Shown in pieces: positions 8,591-16,960 of a DNA stretch of 64,000 nucleotides. Numbering within the stretch: the first letter of the stretch is position 1; every line of letters starts with the position of its first letter. The notes under the pieces are model-generated. The model was not told where the DNA came from, ran no database searches, and worked only from the letters and a program-made list of their open reading frames with translations. A program made the position numbers and the translations under genes. Origin of the DNA: Fulvitalea axinellae (GTDB taxonomy: Bacteria > Bacteroidota > Bacteroidia > Cytophagales > Cyclobacteriaceae); assembly GCF_036492835.1 (NCBI RefSeq), contig NZ_AP025314.1:744001-808000 (forward strand), given 5' to 3'.

Positions 8591-9820
8591 TTAGCCTTTG
8601 GCGAAATAGTTGGCCAAGTGGTTGTCCCAAACTCGGAACTTCGAAGTCTCTTGGAAAACGTGTTTCAGCATTTCGGCCATCGCTGGGGTCAATTCCTTGT
8701 TCCGGCGAGCCATGACCATTCGGGCCACTTCCAGCATCTTGTCCAGCTTGTAGGTCGAATATCCGCCGTGTCCGCCCCATGAGAAAGAGGGGACGAAATT
8801 TCGGGGAAACCCCGCTCCGAAAATGTTGGCGCTAACGCCCACTACGGTTCCGGTGTTGAACATGGTGTTGATCCCCGCCTTGGCGTGATCGCCCATCACC
8901 AATCCACAAAACTGCAGGCCTGAGTCCACGAAAGTCTCTTTTCCGTAGTTCCACATTTTTACGTTGGCGTAATTGTTCTTCAGGTTAGAGTTGTTGGTGT
9001 CGGCGCCGAGGTTACACCACTCGCCGAGTACCGAATTTCCCAAAAATCCGTCATGCGCCTTGCTGGAGTAACCGAAGATTACGCAGTTGCTGACTTCTCC
9101 GCCCACTTTGCTGTAAGGTCCCAGTGTAGTGTCGGCCCGCATTTTCGATCCCATATGCACTTTCGCGTCTTCGCACATGGCGAAAGGCCCGCGGATTATG
9201 GTTCCCTCTTCCACTTCGGCCCGCTTTCCGATATAGACGGGGCCATCTTCGGCGTTGATTATCGCGGATCGGATCTTGGCTCCTTCTTCTACAAAGAGGT
9301 TTTCTTCTCCGTACACAATCGTATGCGGATCATTAACGCCTTGACTTTTACGTCCGGCGGTAACCACGGCGAAATCGGCGTTAATTTGTTCCCTGTTGTG
9401 GGTGAAGATATCCCAAGGCGTGCGAATCAGTCGGTACGGATCCGTGTAAGGAACCTTTGTCGCTGTTTCGGGAAGATGTTTCCCGTCAAAGCTACCGACT
9501 TGTTGGTTTTCTGTGCGAAAAGCCAACACGGTTTTTCCATCCACAAGCGCTTCTCCGCTTTTTAGTCCAAGAGTCGCTTCCAGAATTTTCTCGTCTGGAC
9601 ACAAGGCTCCATTCACCAGCAGATTGTCTTCCGACAGGGTTAGGGGAAACAGGGCGCTAAGATGCCTTTCCGTAAGGAATGAGGTATCCGCTCCTGTTCG
9701 TTTCGACCATTTCTCACCGATCGTCAAGATACCGCAACGCATTCCGGCCACAGGACGGGTATACGTCATCGGCATCAACGACCGGCGCAGATCCGGATCG
9801 TCAAAAAGGATGATGTTCAT
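8591..9820 (-). CDS. GlmU-like protein with left-handed beta-helix domain
   Basis: 409-residue cytosolic protein of the Bacteroidota GlmU-like family. The N-terminus (MNIILFDDPDLRRSLMPMTYTRPVA is its opening, shown here in part) resembles a nucleotidyltransferase fold, but the glycine-rich nucleotide-binding loop of true pyrophosphorylases is not seen. The C-terminal half (about residues 180-360) has hexapeptide repeats such as VEEGAKIRSAI, VYIGKRAEVEEGTIIRGP and VGVSANIFGAG, diagnostic of a left-handed beta-helix acyltransferase fold. It is probably a sugar-nucleotide or aminosugar modifying enzyme; an assignment as glmU itself is not supported. It stands alone on the minus strand. Confidence 0.82.
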   Translation of the reverse strand: MNIILFDDPDLRRSLMPMTYTRPVAGMRCGILTIGEKWSKRTGADTSFLTERHLSALFPLTLSEDNLLVNGALCPDEKILEATLGLKSGEALVDGKTVLAFRTENQQVGSFDGKHLPETATKVPYTDPYRLIRTPWDIFTHNREQINADFAVVTAGRKSQGVNDPHTIVYGEENLFVEEGAKIRSAIINAEDGPVYIGKRAEVEEGTIIRGPFAMCEDAKVHMGSKMRADTTLGPYSKVGGEVSNCVIFGYSSKAHDGFLGNSVLGEWCNLGADTNNSNLKNNYANVKMWNYGKETFVDSGLQFCGLVMGDHAKAGINTMFNTGTVVGVSANIFGAGFPRNFVPSFSWGGHGGYSTYKLDKMLEVARMVMARRNKELTPAMAEMLKHVFQETSKFRVWDNHLANYFAKG

Positions 9821-9944
9821 TTTAGTTAAGGTATTTTGTTAAGGCAGTTGGGCCAAAGCTACAAAACGCATAAAAAAAATACTTCTACAAAGCCGAAAAG
9901 TTCGATTTCGTACTTCAGCGAGGGGAGAAAGAAAAATGAAAGGC

Positions 9945-9977
9945 AAAAAAATGCCCCGGAAGCCGAGCTCCCGGGGC
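9945..9977 (-). terminator. Terminator of the FKBP gene
   Basis: Seven-bp GC-rich stem (GCCCCGG at 9953-9959 with CCGGGGC at 9971-9977) followed on the minus strand by seven T. It lies 23 bases beyond the stop codon of the minus-strand FKBP gene. Confidence 0.9.
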
Positions 9978-10000
9978 CGAAAATTCTATGGGGTATCGGA

Positions 10001-10426
10001 TTATCCGATTGCTACCAGCTCGATATCGAAAACCAGCTCTTTACCAGCCAAGGCGTGGTTTGCGTCCACTTTGATGCCGGCGTCGTTTACCTCTACCACT
10101 TTCAAAGGCTGTGGGCCCTGTGGAGTCTGAGAGTAAAGCGTCTGGCCTACTTCCGGCTTAAGGTCTGCTGGAAGGTCGGCTTTCTTTACGTCGAATATAA
10201 GCTCCGGACGGTGGTCTCCGTAAGCCTCTTCAGGAGCGAGGGTAACGGTTTTCTTATCGCCGATCGCCATACCTTCAACGGCAACGTCGAAGCCTTTGAT
10301 CATTTGGCCCGCACCTACCTGGAATCCCAGAGGTTCGCGGCCTTCCGACGAGTCGAATACTGTTTCGTCAGTCAAACGGCCTGTGTAATGCACTTGGACT
10401 TGGTCCCCTTTTTTTGCAGTTGCCAT
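10001..10426 (-). CDS. FKBP-type peptidyl-prolyl isomerase, SlyD-like
   Basis: 141-residue cytosolic peptidyl-prolyl cis-trans isomerase. The FKBP core begins GDQVQVHYTGRLTDETVFDSS and is interrupted after AIGDKKTVTLAPEEAYGD by an insert-in-flap domain (about residues 70-120, RPELIFDVKKADLPADL onward) before ending with ELVFDIELVAIG, the arrangement of SlyD/FkpB proteins. The metal-binding His/Cys-rich tail of E. coli SlyD is absent, so this is the short chaperone-isomerase form. It is divergent from the NtrC-type regulator, with a palindrome in between, and has its own terminator. Confidence 0.93.
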   Translation of the reverse strand: MATAKKGDQVQVHYTGRLTDETVFDSSEGREPLGFQVGAGQMIKGFDVAVEGMAIGDKKTVTLAPEEAYGDHRPELIFDVKKADLPADLKPEVGQTLYSQTPQGPQPLKVVEVNDAGIKVDANHALAGKELVFDIELVAIG

Positions 10427-10734
10427 TAAAATCGTGTTCTTTATTCCAATAACCTGAGCGCAACCTTTGCGTCAGCGAGTACAAATGTACGAATTAATTC
10501 GGCCGGAAAAAGTCTAGTTCTCCCACTTATCGAATGTCCATATTCGGACACTTTATTGTCCGAATCCGTTCGTTTTTTGATATATTGGAACCGAATTTCC
10601 CGGACAGTCCCTTTTTTTAGCCTCCCTATATGTCGGGCTCAGAGGTCGTAAGGGCCAACACCGTGCCGGAGAGCCGTTTTTTGCCGATTCACTGGCATTG
10701 TTTTAGACAATTTACCCTACTGACACTAACAAGT
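10427..10734. other. Divergent intergenic region with palindromic elements
   Basis: 308 bases separate the FKBP gene (leftward) and the NtrC-type regulator (rightward). The only clear structure is the palindrome pair at 10535-10565, annotated separately. A hydrophobic-poor 35-codon extension of the regulator frame begins at 10630 but is rejected as its start because the receiver domain begins at 10735. No sigma-54 or consensus Bacteroidota promoter was confidently found. Confidence 0.5.
10535..10565. promoter_or_regulatory. Palindromic operator-like element
   Basis: A perfect 9-bp inverted repeat, ATTCGGACA (10542-10550) and TGTCCGAAT (10557-10565), is separated by 6 bases. The left arm also belongs to a second, overlapping dyad, TGTCC (10535-10539) and GGACA (10546-10550). 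The geometry fits a dimeric regulator site, or a hairpin in a leader RNA. It lies about 110-140 bases from the FKBP start and 170-200 bases from the regulator start. Confidence 0.5.
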
Positions 10735-12120
10735 ATGAAATTGGACAAAGAATTAGGAAAGATCCTTATTATTGATGATGACGAGGACGTGCTCCTCGCG
10801 GCCAAAATGTTGCTCAAACGTCACGCCAAAGAGGTCACGATTGAAAAGAACCCTAAGAAAATCCCTTTTCTGCTCAACAACTACGAGTATGACGTGATTC
10901 TGCTCGATATGAATTTCAGTCAGGATATTACCAGCGGCAAGGAAGGTTTCTTCTGGCTGGAACAGATTCTGGAAAAAGATCCGTCGGCCGTAGTGATTCT
11001 GATTACCGCTTTCGGTGATGTGGAAACGGCCGTGAAAGCACTGAAAGAGGGGGCGACTGATTTTGTACTTAAGCCTTGGCAAAACGACAAGCTGATAGCG
11101 ACGCTTGCGGCCGCCGAAAAGCTAAAGAAAACACAGAAAGCCGAAGGAGGCAAGAAAGCCCGCATAGGCAAACAGCTTCGTGAAACCGTCCGTCATAACT
11201 ACAAAGACATCATCGGCGAAAGCCAGGCGATGCAGGATATCTTCTCGATTATAGACAAGGTGGCGGAGACGGACGCCAATGTCTTGATATTGGGAGAAAA
11301 CGGTACGGGTAAGGAAGTGATCGCGAAAGCGTTGCATGATCGTTCCAGAAGGAAAGAAAACGTTTTTGTCAATGTGGATATGGGCGCCGTTACCGAAAGC
11401 CTCTTCGAGAGTGAGCTTTTCGGCCATAAAAAAGGATCCTTTACCGATGCCAAAGACGATCGAATCGGTCGTTTTGAAGCGGCCAATTCCGGAACGCTTT
11501 TCCTCGATGAGATCGGAAACCTCGGTATGCCGCTCCAATCGAAGTTGCTGACGGCTTTGCAACGTCGCGAGATCACGCCTGTCGGCTCGAACCGTCCCGT
11601 CAACGTGGATATTCGCCTGATAGCGGCCACGAACATGCCGCTTTACGATATGGTCCAGACCAACACGTTCCGTCAGGATTTGCTCTACAGGATCAATACG
11701 GTGGAAATCCACCTGCCTCCGTTGCGCAAACGCCTTGAGGATATTCCGTTGTTGGCTGAGCATTTTGTAAAAACCTATACCGAAAAATACCAGAAGGGGA
11801 CGATGAAGATCGGCTCTTCTACCCTTGGCAAACTGAAAAAATACGCCTGGCCCGGCAATATCCGGGAACTGCAGCACGCTATAGAGCGGGCCATAATCAT
11901 GAGCGACAGCGATACGCTTAAGCCGGAAGACTTCTTCTTCCTGCAGCAAGGTGGCGAATATGAGGAAAGCGCCGAAGAGAGCTTCAACTTGGACGAAGTG
12001 GAACGAAATGTTATCCGCAAAGCCATCCGTAAGCACAACGGCAACATTTCCAAGGCGGCGAAAGAGCTGGGCCTTACCCGGGCATCGCTCTATCGTAGAT
12101 TAGAGAAACATGGATTATAA
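10735..12120 (+). CDS. Sigma-54-dependent response regulator (NtrC family)
   Basis: 461-residue response regulator. An N-terminal receiver has the acidic pocket Asp14-Asp16, phospho-acceptor Asp58 (ILLDMN) and Lys113 (VLKPW). The AAA+ domain (about 155-385) has Walker A GENGTGKE (187-194) and Walker B GTLFLDE (253-259). The sigma-54 contact loop reads GSFTDA (234-239) instead of GAFTGA, a variant seen in Bacteroidota. A Fis-type helix-turn-helix closes the protein (KHNGNISKAAKELGLTRASL). I place the start at the ATG at 10735, directly before the receiver; an ATG 35 codons upstream would add an unrelated segment. It overlaps the histidine kinase gene by 11 bases and is surely its partner. Target genes are unknown. 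Confidence 0.94.
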   Translation: MKLDKELGKILIIDDDEDVLLAAKMLLKRHAKEVTIEKNPKKIPFLLNNYEYDVILLDMNFSQDITSGKEGFFWLEQILEKDPSAVVILITAFGDVETAVKALKEGATDFVLKPWQNDKLIATLAAAEKLKKTQKAEGGKKARIGKQLRETVRHNYKDIIGESQAMQDIFSIIDKVAETDANVLILGENGTGKEVIAKALHDRSRRKENVFVNVDMGAVTESLFESELFGHKKGSFTDAKDDRIGRFEAANSGTLFLDEIGNLGMPLQSKLLTALQRREITPVGSNRPVNVDIRLIAATNMPLYDMVQTNTFRQDLLYRINTVEIHLPPLRKRLEDIPLLAEHFVKTYTEKYQKGTMKIGSSTLGKLKKYAWPGNIRELQHAIERAIIMSDSDTLKPEDFFFLQQGGEYEESAEESFNLDEVERNVIRKAIRKHNGNISKAAKELGLTRASLYRRLEKHGL

Positions 12121-13492
12121 CAAAAACAGGCAGTTCAAGACCGAAGTCACCCTACGGATCACCGGACTTGCCCTTTCTATTTTCTTGTTAGCGTATTTGG
12201 TGATCGACAGACAGATGTCGATCACCGTTATACTCGTGCTCGGACTTACCGTGATCCAAGCCATTGCGCTTGTGGGCTTCATAGACAAGATCCAGCGCGA
12301 CATTTCTATGATTTTTCGCGAACTGCGCGAAAAGGGTTTCGGCAATGCCAAACCCTATACCGGCGACGAAACAGGCCTAACCGCCGAGCTCCGTCGAGAT
12401 TTGACCAACATGGTCATCGAAGCTTCCGGTGCCAAAGAAAAACGGCAAAACCGCTATAATTACCTGCGAACGATCGTCCAACACGCCGGAATCGGACTCA
12501 TCACTTTTGACGATCAGGATAAAATCCATATTTACAACAATGCCGCCCGGAAAATATTCAAAATCCAGCGACTCAGAACTCTGGACGAGCTCAAGGATAT
12601 TAGCCCCGATATGGTGGAGCAGTTCAAAAACCTGAAAACGGGCGGAAGGGGACTGGTGACTATCGAGATAGAAGATGAAGCCATTCGTTTGGCTATTTTT
12701 GTCATCGAGCTTGAGATAGAAGGAAAGCCATTCAAACTCGTTTCCATACAGAATATCAGGCTTGAGCTGGAGCAAAACGAAATGGAAGCTTGGCAAAAGC
12801 TGGTGCAGGTGCTGACGCACGAGATCATGAACTCTGTCACACCGATTTCGTCGCTTACCAACACTGTAGAACAGGAAATCCGGCACCATTTACAATCCGT
12901 GGAGGCACTGGAAGAGAATTCCGGAAAGGTGATGGAGCAAGAGGATTTGGAAGATATCCATATGGCCGTCCAAACCATCCACCGCCGAAGCGAGAGCCTT
13001 ATCCGCTTTGTCAACGATTTCCGGAGCATGACGCACATTCCCAAGCCCAACCTACAGCTGGTGGATCTGGGCGAGCTTATGGAGCAGATCCGGATGCTTT
13101 TGGCTCACGATATTTCCGAAGCCAATATCGATATTTCGGTAGACGTGGTGCCGACTCCGCTTACCGCCCACGTTGATCCCGGACAGCTGCAACAAGTGCT
13201 GATCAACCTCGTGCAAAACGCCATAGACTCATTGGCCGAAGTCAAAGAGCCGAAAATATGGATGACCGCCAAACAAGACCTGCAAGGCAATACTTTTATC
13301 TCCGTTAAGGATAACGGAAAGGGCATAGACGAGGAAGCCTTGGAGAAAATCTTTATTCCTTTCTTTACCACCAAGAAAAACGGTTCGGGAATCGGCCTTA
13401 GCCTCTCTCAGCAGATTATCCGCCAACATCTCGGTTCCATTTCCGTCAAATCCAAGATCGATATCGGAACGGAATTCCTTATCAAACTTTAA
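12110..13492 (+). CDS. Membrane histidine kinase with PAS domain
   Basis: 460-residue sensor kinase, partner of the NtrC-type regulator, whose 3' end it overlaps by 11 bases (translational coupling likely). Two adjacent transmembrane helices (about residues 13-33 and 37-57) with almost no periplasmic loop imply sensing in the membrane or cytosol. A PAS-like region follows (about 110-210, HAGIGLITFDDQDKIHIYNN). The H-box is LTHEIMNSVTP with phospho-acceptor His237; the catalytic domain has N-box QQVLINLVQNAIDSL, G1 DNGKGI and G2 GSGIGLSLSQQI. All motifs needed for kinase activity are intact. The signal is not predictable. Confidence 0.94.
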   Translation: MDYNKNRQFKTEVTLRITGLALSIFLLAYLVIDRQMSITVILVLGLTVIQAIALVGFIDKIQRDISMIFRELREKGFGNAKPYTGDETGLTAELRRDLTNMVIEASGAKEKRQNRYNYLRTIVQHAGIGLITFDDQDKIHIYNNAARKIFKIQRLRTLDELKDISPDMVEQFKNLKTGGRGLVTIEIEDEAIRLAIFVIELEIEGKPFKLVSIQNIRLELEQNEMEAWQKLVQVLTHEIMNSVTPISSLTNTVEQEIRHHLQSVEALEENSGKVMEQEDLEDIHMAVQTIHRRSESLIRFVNDFRSMTHIPKPNLQLVDLGELMEQIRMLLAHDISEANIDISVDVVPTPLTAHVDPGQLQQVLINLVQNAIDSLAEVKEPKIWMTAKQDLQGNTFISVKDNGKGIDEEALEKIFIPFFTTKKNGSGIGLSLSQQIIRQHLGSISVKSKIDIGTEFLIKL

Positions 13493-13496
13493 GTTG

Positions 13497-13526
13497 GGTA
13501 CAGAGTAAAAAGTAAAGCGTAAAGAG
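13497..13526 (+). repeat. Heptanucleotide repeat GTAMARR, copy a
   Basis: Four successive 7-base units, GTACAGA, GTAAAAA, GTAAAGC and GTAAAGA, begin a few bases after the histidine kinase stop codon. The same unit recurs at 18501, 20231, 46411, 46475, 58912 and 59001, always between genes. Confidence 0.75.
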
Positions 13527-13553
13527 ACTGCTTGCTATGGAATATCTATGCGC

Positions 13554-13589
13554 AAAAAGCCCTTGATCTCATTGATCAAGGGCTTTTTT
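13554..13589. terminator. Bidirectional terminator between kinase and CPBP genes
   Basis: A 15-bp stem, AAAAAGCCCTTGATC (13554-13568) with GATCAAGGGCTTTTT (13574-13588), and a 5-base loop. It is flanked by A and T runs and serves convergent genes. Confidence 0.93.
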
Positions 13590-13608
13590 GATGCGGTTAT
13601 GAGTCCGT

Positions 13609-14547
13609 TTACGCAGTTTTCTTTTTCGGGAAAAGACTTTTGAACCAAACCATCAGAGCTACCGTTCCGATCAAGCCCAATACTACTAAATACCAAGGTG
13701 TGGATTCCGTAACGTTTGATAATTCGCTTGTGTTTTTGCCCAGGATATAAGCGGAGCAAACGACAAAAGCGTTATTCAGAAAATGGGCGAAAACCGGATA
13801 CCAAAGCGAACCCGAATAGGCGTACAGATAACCGAAAACGACGCCTAAAACCAGCCTTGGGAAAAAGCCGAAGAACTGGAAATGGATAGCGCTAAACAGG
13901 AATGCGCTCACCCATACGGCCACGTGGATATTGCCGGAGCGCTCTTGGATTTCCGTCTGCAAAACTCCTCTGAAAAGAAACTCCTCGCATATTCCCGCCA
14001 ATCCGGCGATAACGATCAAGCCTACCAAAAACTGTCCGAACGAGTCGAAGTTTGTCATAAAACTGCTTAGGGCGTCGGCTTGGTTCTCGGCGTTACGGGC
14101 CCATTCCTCAAAACCTTTCATAAAGGCGGGGAATTCCAAACCTTTGTTCCATTCGATAAGTCCGGAATTGAAAATCATCATGGAGAATGACAAGGCTACC
14201 GCCAAAAACATTGCTAGTGGCAAAACTTTTCCTCCGGAGAAATAAACACTGGGATTTCTACGCTTGACCAGCTTCAGCCAAAGCCAAGGGGCGACAAAAA
14301 ACGCTCCGATAGCCGTGCCTCCCTGAAAAGCGATGGCGGCTGTGCGTTGGGATGGATCTCCGCCCAGATTTTGGACAAAACTGGTGAGTGCCGTGATGTC
14401 AAAACCCAAAAAAGGCAAGCTAAGAAGCGACCCTAACATGGGGCCGATAAGAAAAATACCAGCTACTATAAAGAAAAGAAGAGAAATAATCGCGGTATGC
14501 TGTGCGATTTCCTCACCCATTGCGTTATTTTTGTCGGATTCCGTCAT
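13609..14547 (-). CDS. CPBP family intramembrane glutamic protease
   Basis: 312-residue membrane protein with about eight hydrophobic helices. The CPBP (Rce1/Abi) signature is complete: motif 1 EEFLFRG (Glu188, Glu189, Arg193), motif 2 a conserved His in FSAIHFQFFGFFPRL, and motif 3 HFLNN with the third-helix His and Asn. Family members cleave prenylated or other membrane proteins, and some are linked to bacteriocin immunity or membrane-protein maturation. Active-site residues are all present, so proteolytic activity is likely, with unknown substrate. The gene is divergent from dusB. Confidence 0.93.
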   Translation of the reverse strand: MTESDKNNAMGEEIAQHTAIISLLFFIVAGIFLIGPMLGSLLSLPFLGFDITALTSFVQNLGGDPSQRTAAIAFQGGTAIGAFFVAPWLWLKLVKRRNPSVYFSGGKVLPLAMFLAVALSFSMMIFNSGLIEWNKGLEFPAFMKGFEEWARNAENQADALSSFMTNFDSFGQFLVGLIVIAGLAGICEEFLFRGVLQTEIQERSGNIHVAVWVSAFLFSAIHFQFFGFFPRLVLGVVFGYLYAYSGSLWYPVFAHFLNNAFVVCSAYILGKNTSELSNVTESTPWYLVVLGLIGTVALMVWFKSLFPKKKTA

Positions 14548-14696
14548 ATGTGTTTGTGTCTTGTTTTCAGGATTTGACGCGGCCCAATGACCGCAAGAAA
14601 CGTCGAGGCCCGCTGGCTCCGGCCGATTTCCGAAAGATAATTAAATTTTGAATTAAGTCCGGACCGTTCGCGGCTCCGGCGCAAAGCGTTACAGCC

Positions 14697-15707
14697 TTGG
14701 TTAAGATCGGAGAAGTAGAGTTTAAGGAATTTCCCCTGTTGCTGGCCCCAATGGAAGACGTCAGCGATCCGCCTTTCCGCGCCGTATGCAAAAAGAACGG
14801 CGCCGATATGATGTACACCGAGTTCATTTCGGCCGAAGGCTTGATCCGCGACGCCGCCAAGAGCCGTCAGAAGCTCGATATCTATGACGAGGAGCGCCCG
14901 ATCGGCATCCAGATTTTCGGCGACAAGATCGAGTCTATGCGCGAAGCCGCGGCCATTGCCGAACAGGCCGGCCCGGAACTGATCGATATCAACTACGGTT
15001 GTCCGGTGAAAAAAGTGGCCTGCAAGGGCGCCGGCGCCGGAATCCTTCTCGACATCCCGAAGATGCAGGAGATGACCGCCGAGATCGTTAAGCAGGTCAA
15101 ACTGCCCGTTACCGTAAAAACACGCCTTGGCTGGGACAACGACACTATCCGTATCCAGGAAGTGGCCAAGCGTCTGCAAGACGTGGGTACGCAAGCCCTG
15201 ACGATTCACGGCCGTACGCGCCAGCAGATGTACAAGGGCGTTGCGGACTGGACGAAGATCGCCGAGGTGAAGAATGACCCCGAAATCCATATGCCTATTT
15301 TCGGCAACGGAGATATCGACTCCCCCCAAAAGGCGGTTGAGTACAAGGAGAAATATGGCGTGGACGGCATTATGATCGGCCGTGCGGCGATCGGTTATCC
15401 TTGGATTTTCCGTGAGATCAAGCATTTCATGAAGACTGGCGAACTGTTGGCTCCACCAACATTGGCGGAAAGGGTCCAGACTACGAAAGAGCATTTGCAA
15501 TATTCTCTTGACTGGAAAGGCGAGCGCTTGGGAATCGTGGAAATGAGACGCCACTACACTAACTACTTCAGGGGAATCCCAAATTTCAAGCCGACACGCA
15601 TGAAGCTTGTCACCTCATTGGATCCGGCCGAGCTGATGGATACGCTTGACGGAATCACTGAAGAGTTTGGCGACGCATATTTGGAAAGTATTTCGGGACA
15701 GAGCTGA
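14697..15707 (+). CDS. dusB: tRNA-dihydrouridine synthase DusB
   Basis: 336-residue FMN-dependent enzyme that reduces uridine to dihydrouridine in tRNA. The opening LLLAPMEDVSDPPFR and the active-site segment DINYGCPVKKVACKGAGAG (catalytic Cys102) match DusB; GRTRQQMYKG and GNGDI are the FMN and substrate-binding segments. The start is a TTG at 14697: translation as Met-Val-Lys-Ile-Gly gives the standard N-terminus of Bacteroidota DusB, and no in-frame ATG lies between it and the conserved core. It is divergent from the CPBP gene and followed by a terminator. Confidence 0.95.
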   Translation: MVKIGEVEFKEFPLLLAPMEDVSDPPFRAVCKKNGADMMYTEFISAEGLIRDAAKSRQKLDIYDEERPIGIQIFGDKIESMREAAAIAEQAGPELIDINYGCPVKKVACKGAGAGILLDIPKMQEMTAEIVKQVKLPVTVKTRLGWDNDTIRIQEVAKRLQDVGTQALTIHGRTRQQMYKGVADWTKIAEVKNDPEIHMPIFGNGDIDSPQKAVEYKEKYGVDGIMIGRAAIGYPWIFREIKHFMKTGELLAPPTLAERVQTTKEHLQYSLDWKGERLGIVEMRRHYTNYFRGIPNFKPTRMKLVTSLDPAELMDTLDGITEEFGDAYLESISGQS

Positions 15708-15731
15708 TAAGCTTTTCCCAAAAAAACATTC

Positions 15732-15771
15732 AAACGCTTCTTCCGGTCACGGGGGAAGCGTTTTAGTTTTT
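15732..15771 (+). terminator. Terminator of dusB
   Basis: Nine-bp stem AAACGCTTC (15732-15740) with GAAGCGTTT (15755-15763), then a T-rich tail TTTAGTTTTT. It starts 25 bases after the dusB stop. Confidence 0.8.
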
Positions 15772-15851
15772 CCGGGCGGTCGTATTATTTTTTCAAACAC
15801 CGCATCCTTTCGGCCGATTTACTTTTCTTCGCGGTCGCAAACTCCCAAATC

Positions 15852-16787
15852 ATGAACCGAACCGCTACCGTAAAACAACCAGTACAGACTCCGCTGGCTA
15901 CTGAGAAGCAAAGCGCCCTGTTGCCTTGGATGATCCTTCTGGGGCTTTCCCTAATTTGGGGAAGTTCGTTTATCCTGATGAAAAGGGGCCTCGAAGTGTT
16001 CTCGCCGATTGAGGTGGGAGCTTTGCGGGTTAGTTTGGCGGGAATTACGCTATTGCCCGTGGCATTGTATCACTTTAGAAAATTTCCCAGAAAGAAATTC
16101 TTTGACCTTTTCCTTTGCGGACTTACGAACGGGCTGTTGCCCTGTGTCTTTTTTCCGCTGGCGCAAAGCCATACCGAAAGCGCCGTGGTGGCAATCGTCA
16201 ACGCCCTGACTCCTTTGTCAGTTATTCTGATCGGTTATCTGGCCTTCAGGGCCAAGGTCTCCCGCCAACAGGCCATTGGTGTGGCTATAGGTTTCGCCGG
16301 GTCCGTGGTGTTGGTTACGGCTGGCGCTACGGAAGACTCCGCCGGTTTTAACGCTTACCTGGGCTTTGTGGTGCTCTCTACCTTGAGTTACGGTTATAAT
16401 ATCAACCATGTGAAATTCCGGCTTTCCGATATGAAGCCACTTACCATTACAGCTTTCGGCCTAGGACTAATGCTTCCGGTTACGCTTTCTTACCTTTTCT
16501 ATTTTTCGGATTTCGTACAGAAGATGCAAAGCGGGCCACAGGCTTGGGAAGCGCTCGGGTATTTGGCGATTCTAGGTATGGCCGGCACCGCTATGGCTTT
16601 GGTTATTTTCAATAAACTGATCCAGCTTGCCGGTCCGGTGTTCTCGGGAGCGGTGACTTATATCGTGCCCTTTATCGCTGTAATATGGGGACTGTTTGAT
16701 GGCGAAACGCTTTTCCTCGGCCACTTTGTCGGAATGGCTATTGTAATTACGGGCTTGTTGATCGCTAATATGAGACGGAACCGCTGA
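15852..16787 (+). CDS. EamA/DMT-family transporter
   Basis: 311-residue inner-membrane permease with ten predicted helices arranged as two EamA repeats (about residues 25-155 and 170-305). The first repeat starts LGLSLIWGSSFILMKRGLE, a hallmark of the drug/metabolite transporter superfamily, and each half has the conserved proline- and glycine-rich helices. Such proteins export amino acids, nucleosides or other metabolites; the substrate cannot be told from sequence. It stands alone between the dusB terminator and the Tat-exported hydrolase gene. Confidence 0.92.
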   Translation: MNRTATVKQPVQTPLATEKQSALLPWMILLGLSLIWGSSFILMKRGLEVFSPIEVGALRVSLAGITLLPVALYHFRKFPRKKFFDLFLCGLTNGLLPCVFFPLAQSHTESAVVAIVNALTPLSVILIGYLAFRAKVSRQQAIGVAIGFAGSVVLVTAGATEDSAGFNAYLGFVVLSTLSYGYNINHVKFRLSDMKPLTITAFGLGLMLPVTLSYLFYFSDFVQKMQSGPQAWEALGYLAILGMAGTAMALVIFNKLIQLAGPVFSGAVTYIVPFIAVIWGLFDGETLFLGHFVGMAIVITGLLIANMRRNR

Positions 16788-16960
16788 CTTTGTAAATCTT
16801 CTGTCTAATCCCCCTTAACAGCCTGAATCCGTTCGGGAATCACTGGACTTATAGGGGAGTTTTTCGTGTTAATGCCTTCCTTAATGTGGGGATATTTCTC
16901 CCGCTGGGTTTCCTCCCTTAGATTCGGGGCAGATTTTGATTATTTCAAAAATGACACGAC

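Noticed and set aside
14544..15554. 336-codon minus-strand frame opposite dusB
   Set aside because: It is a shadow of dusB codon structure; the protein has no family resemblance.
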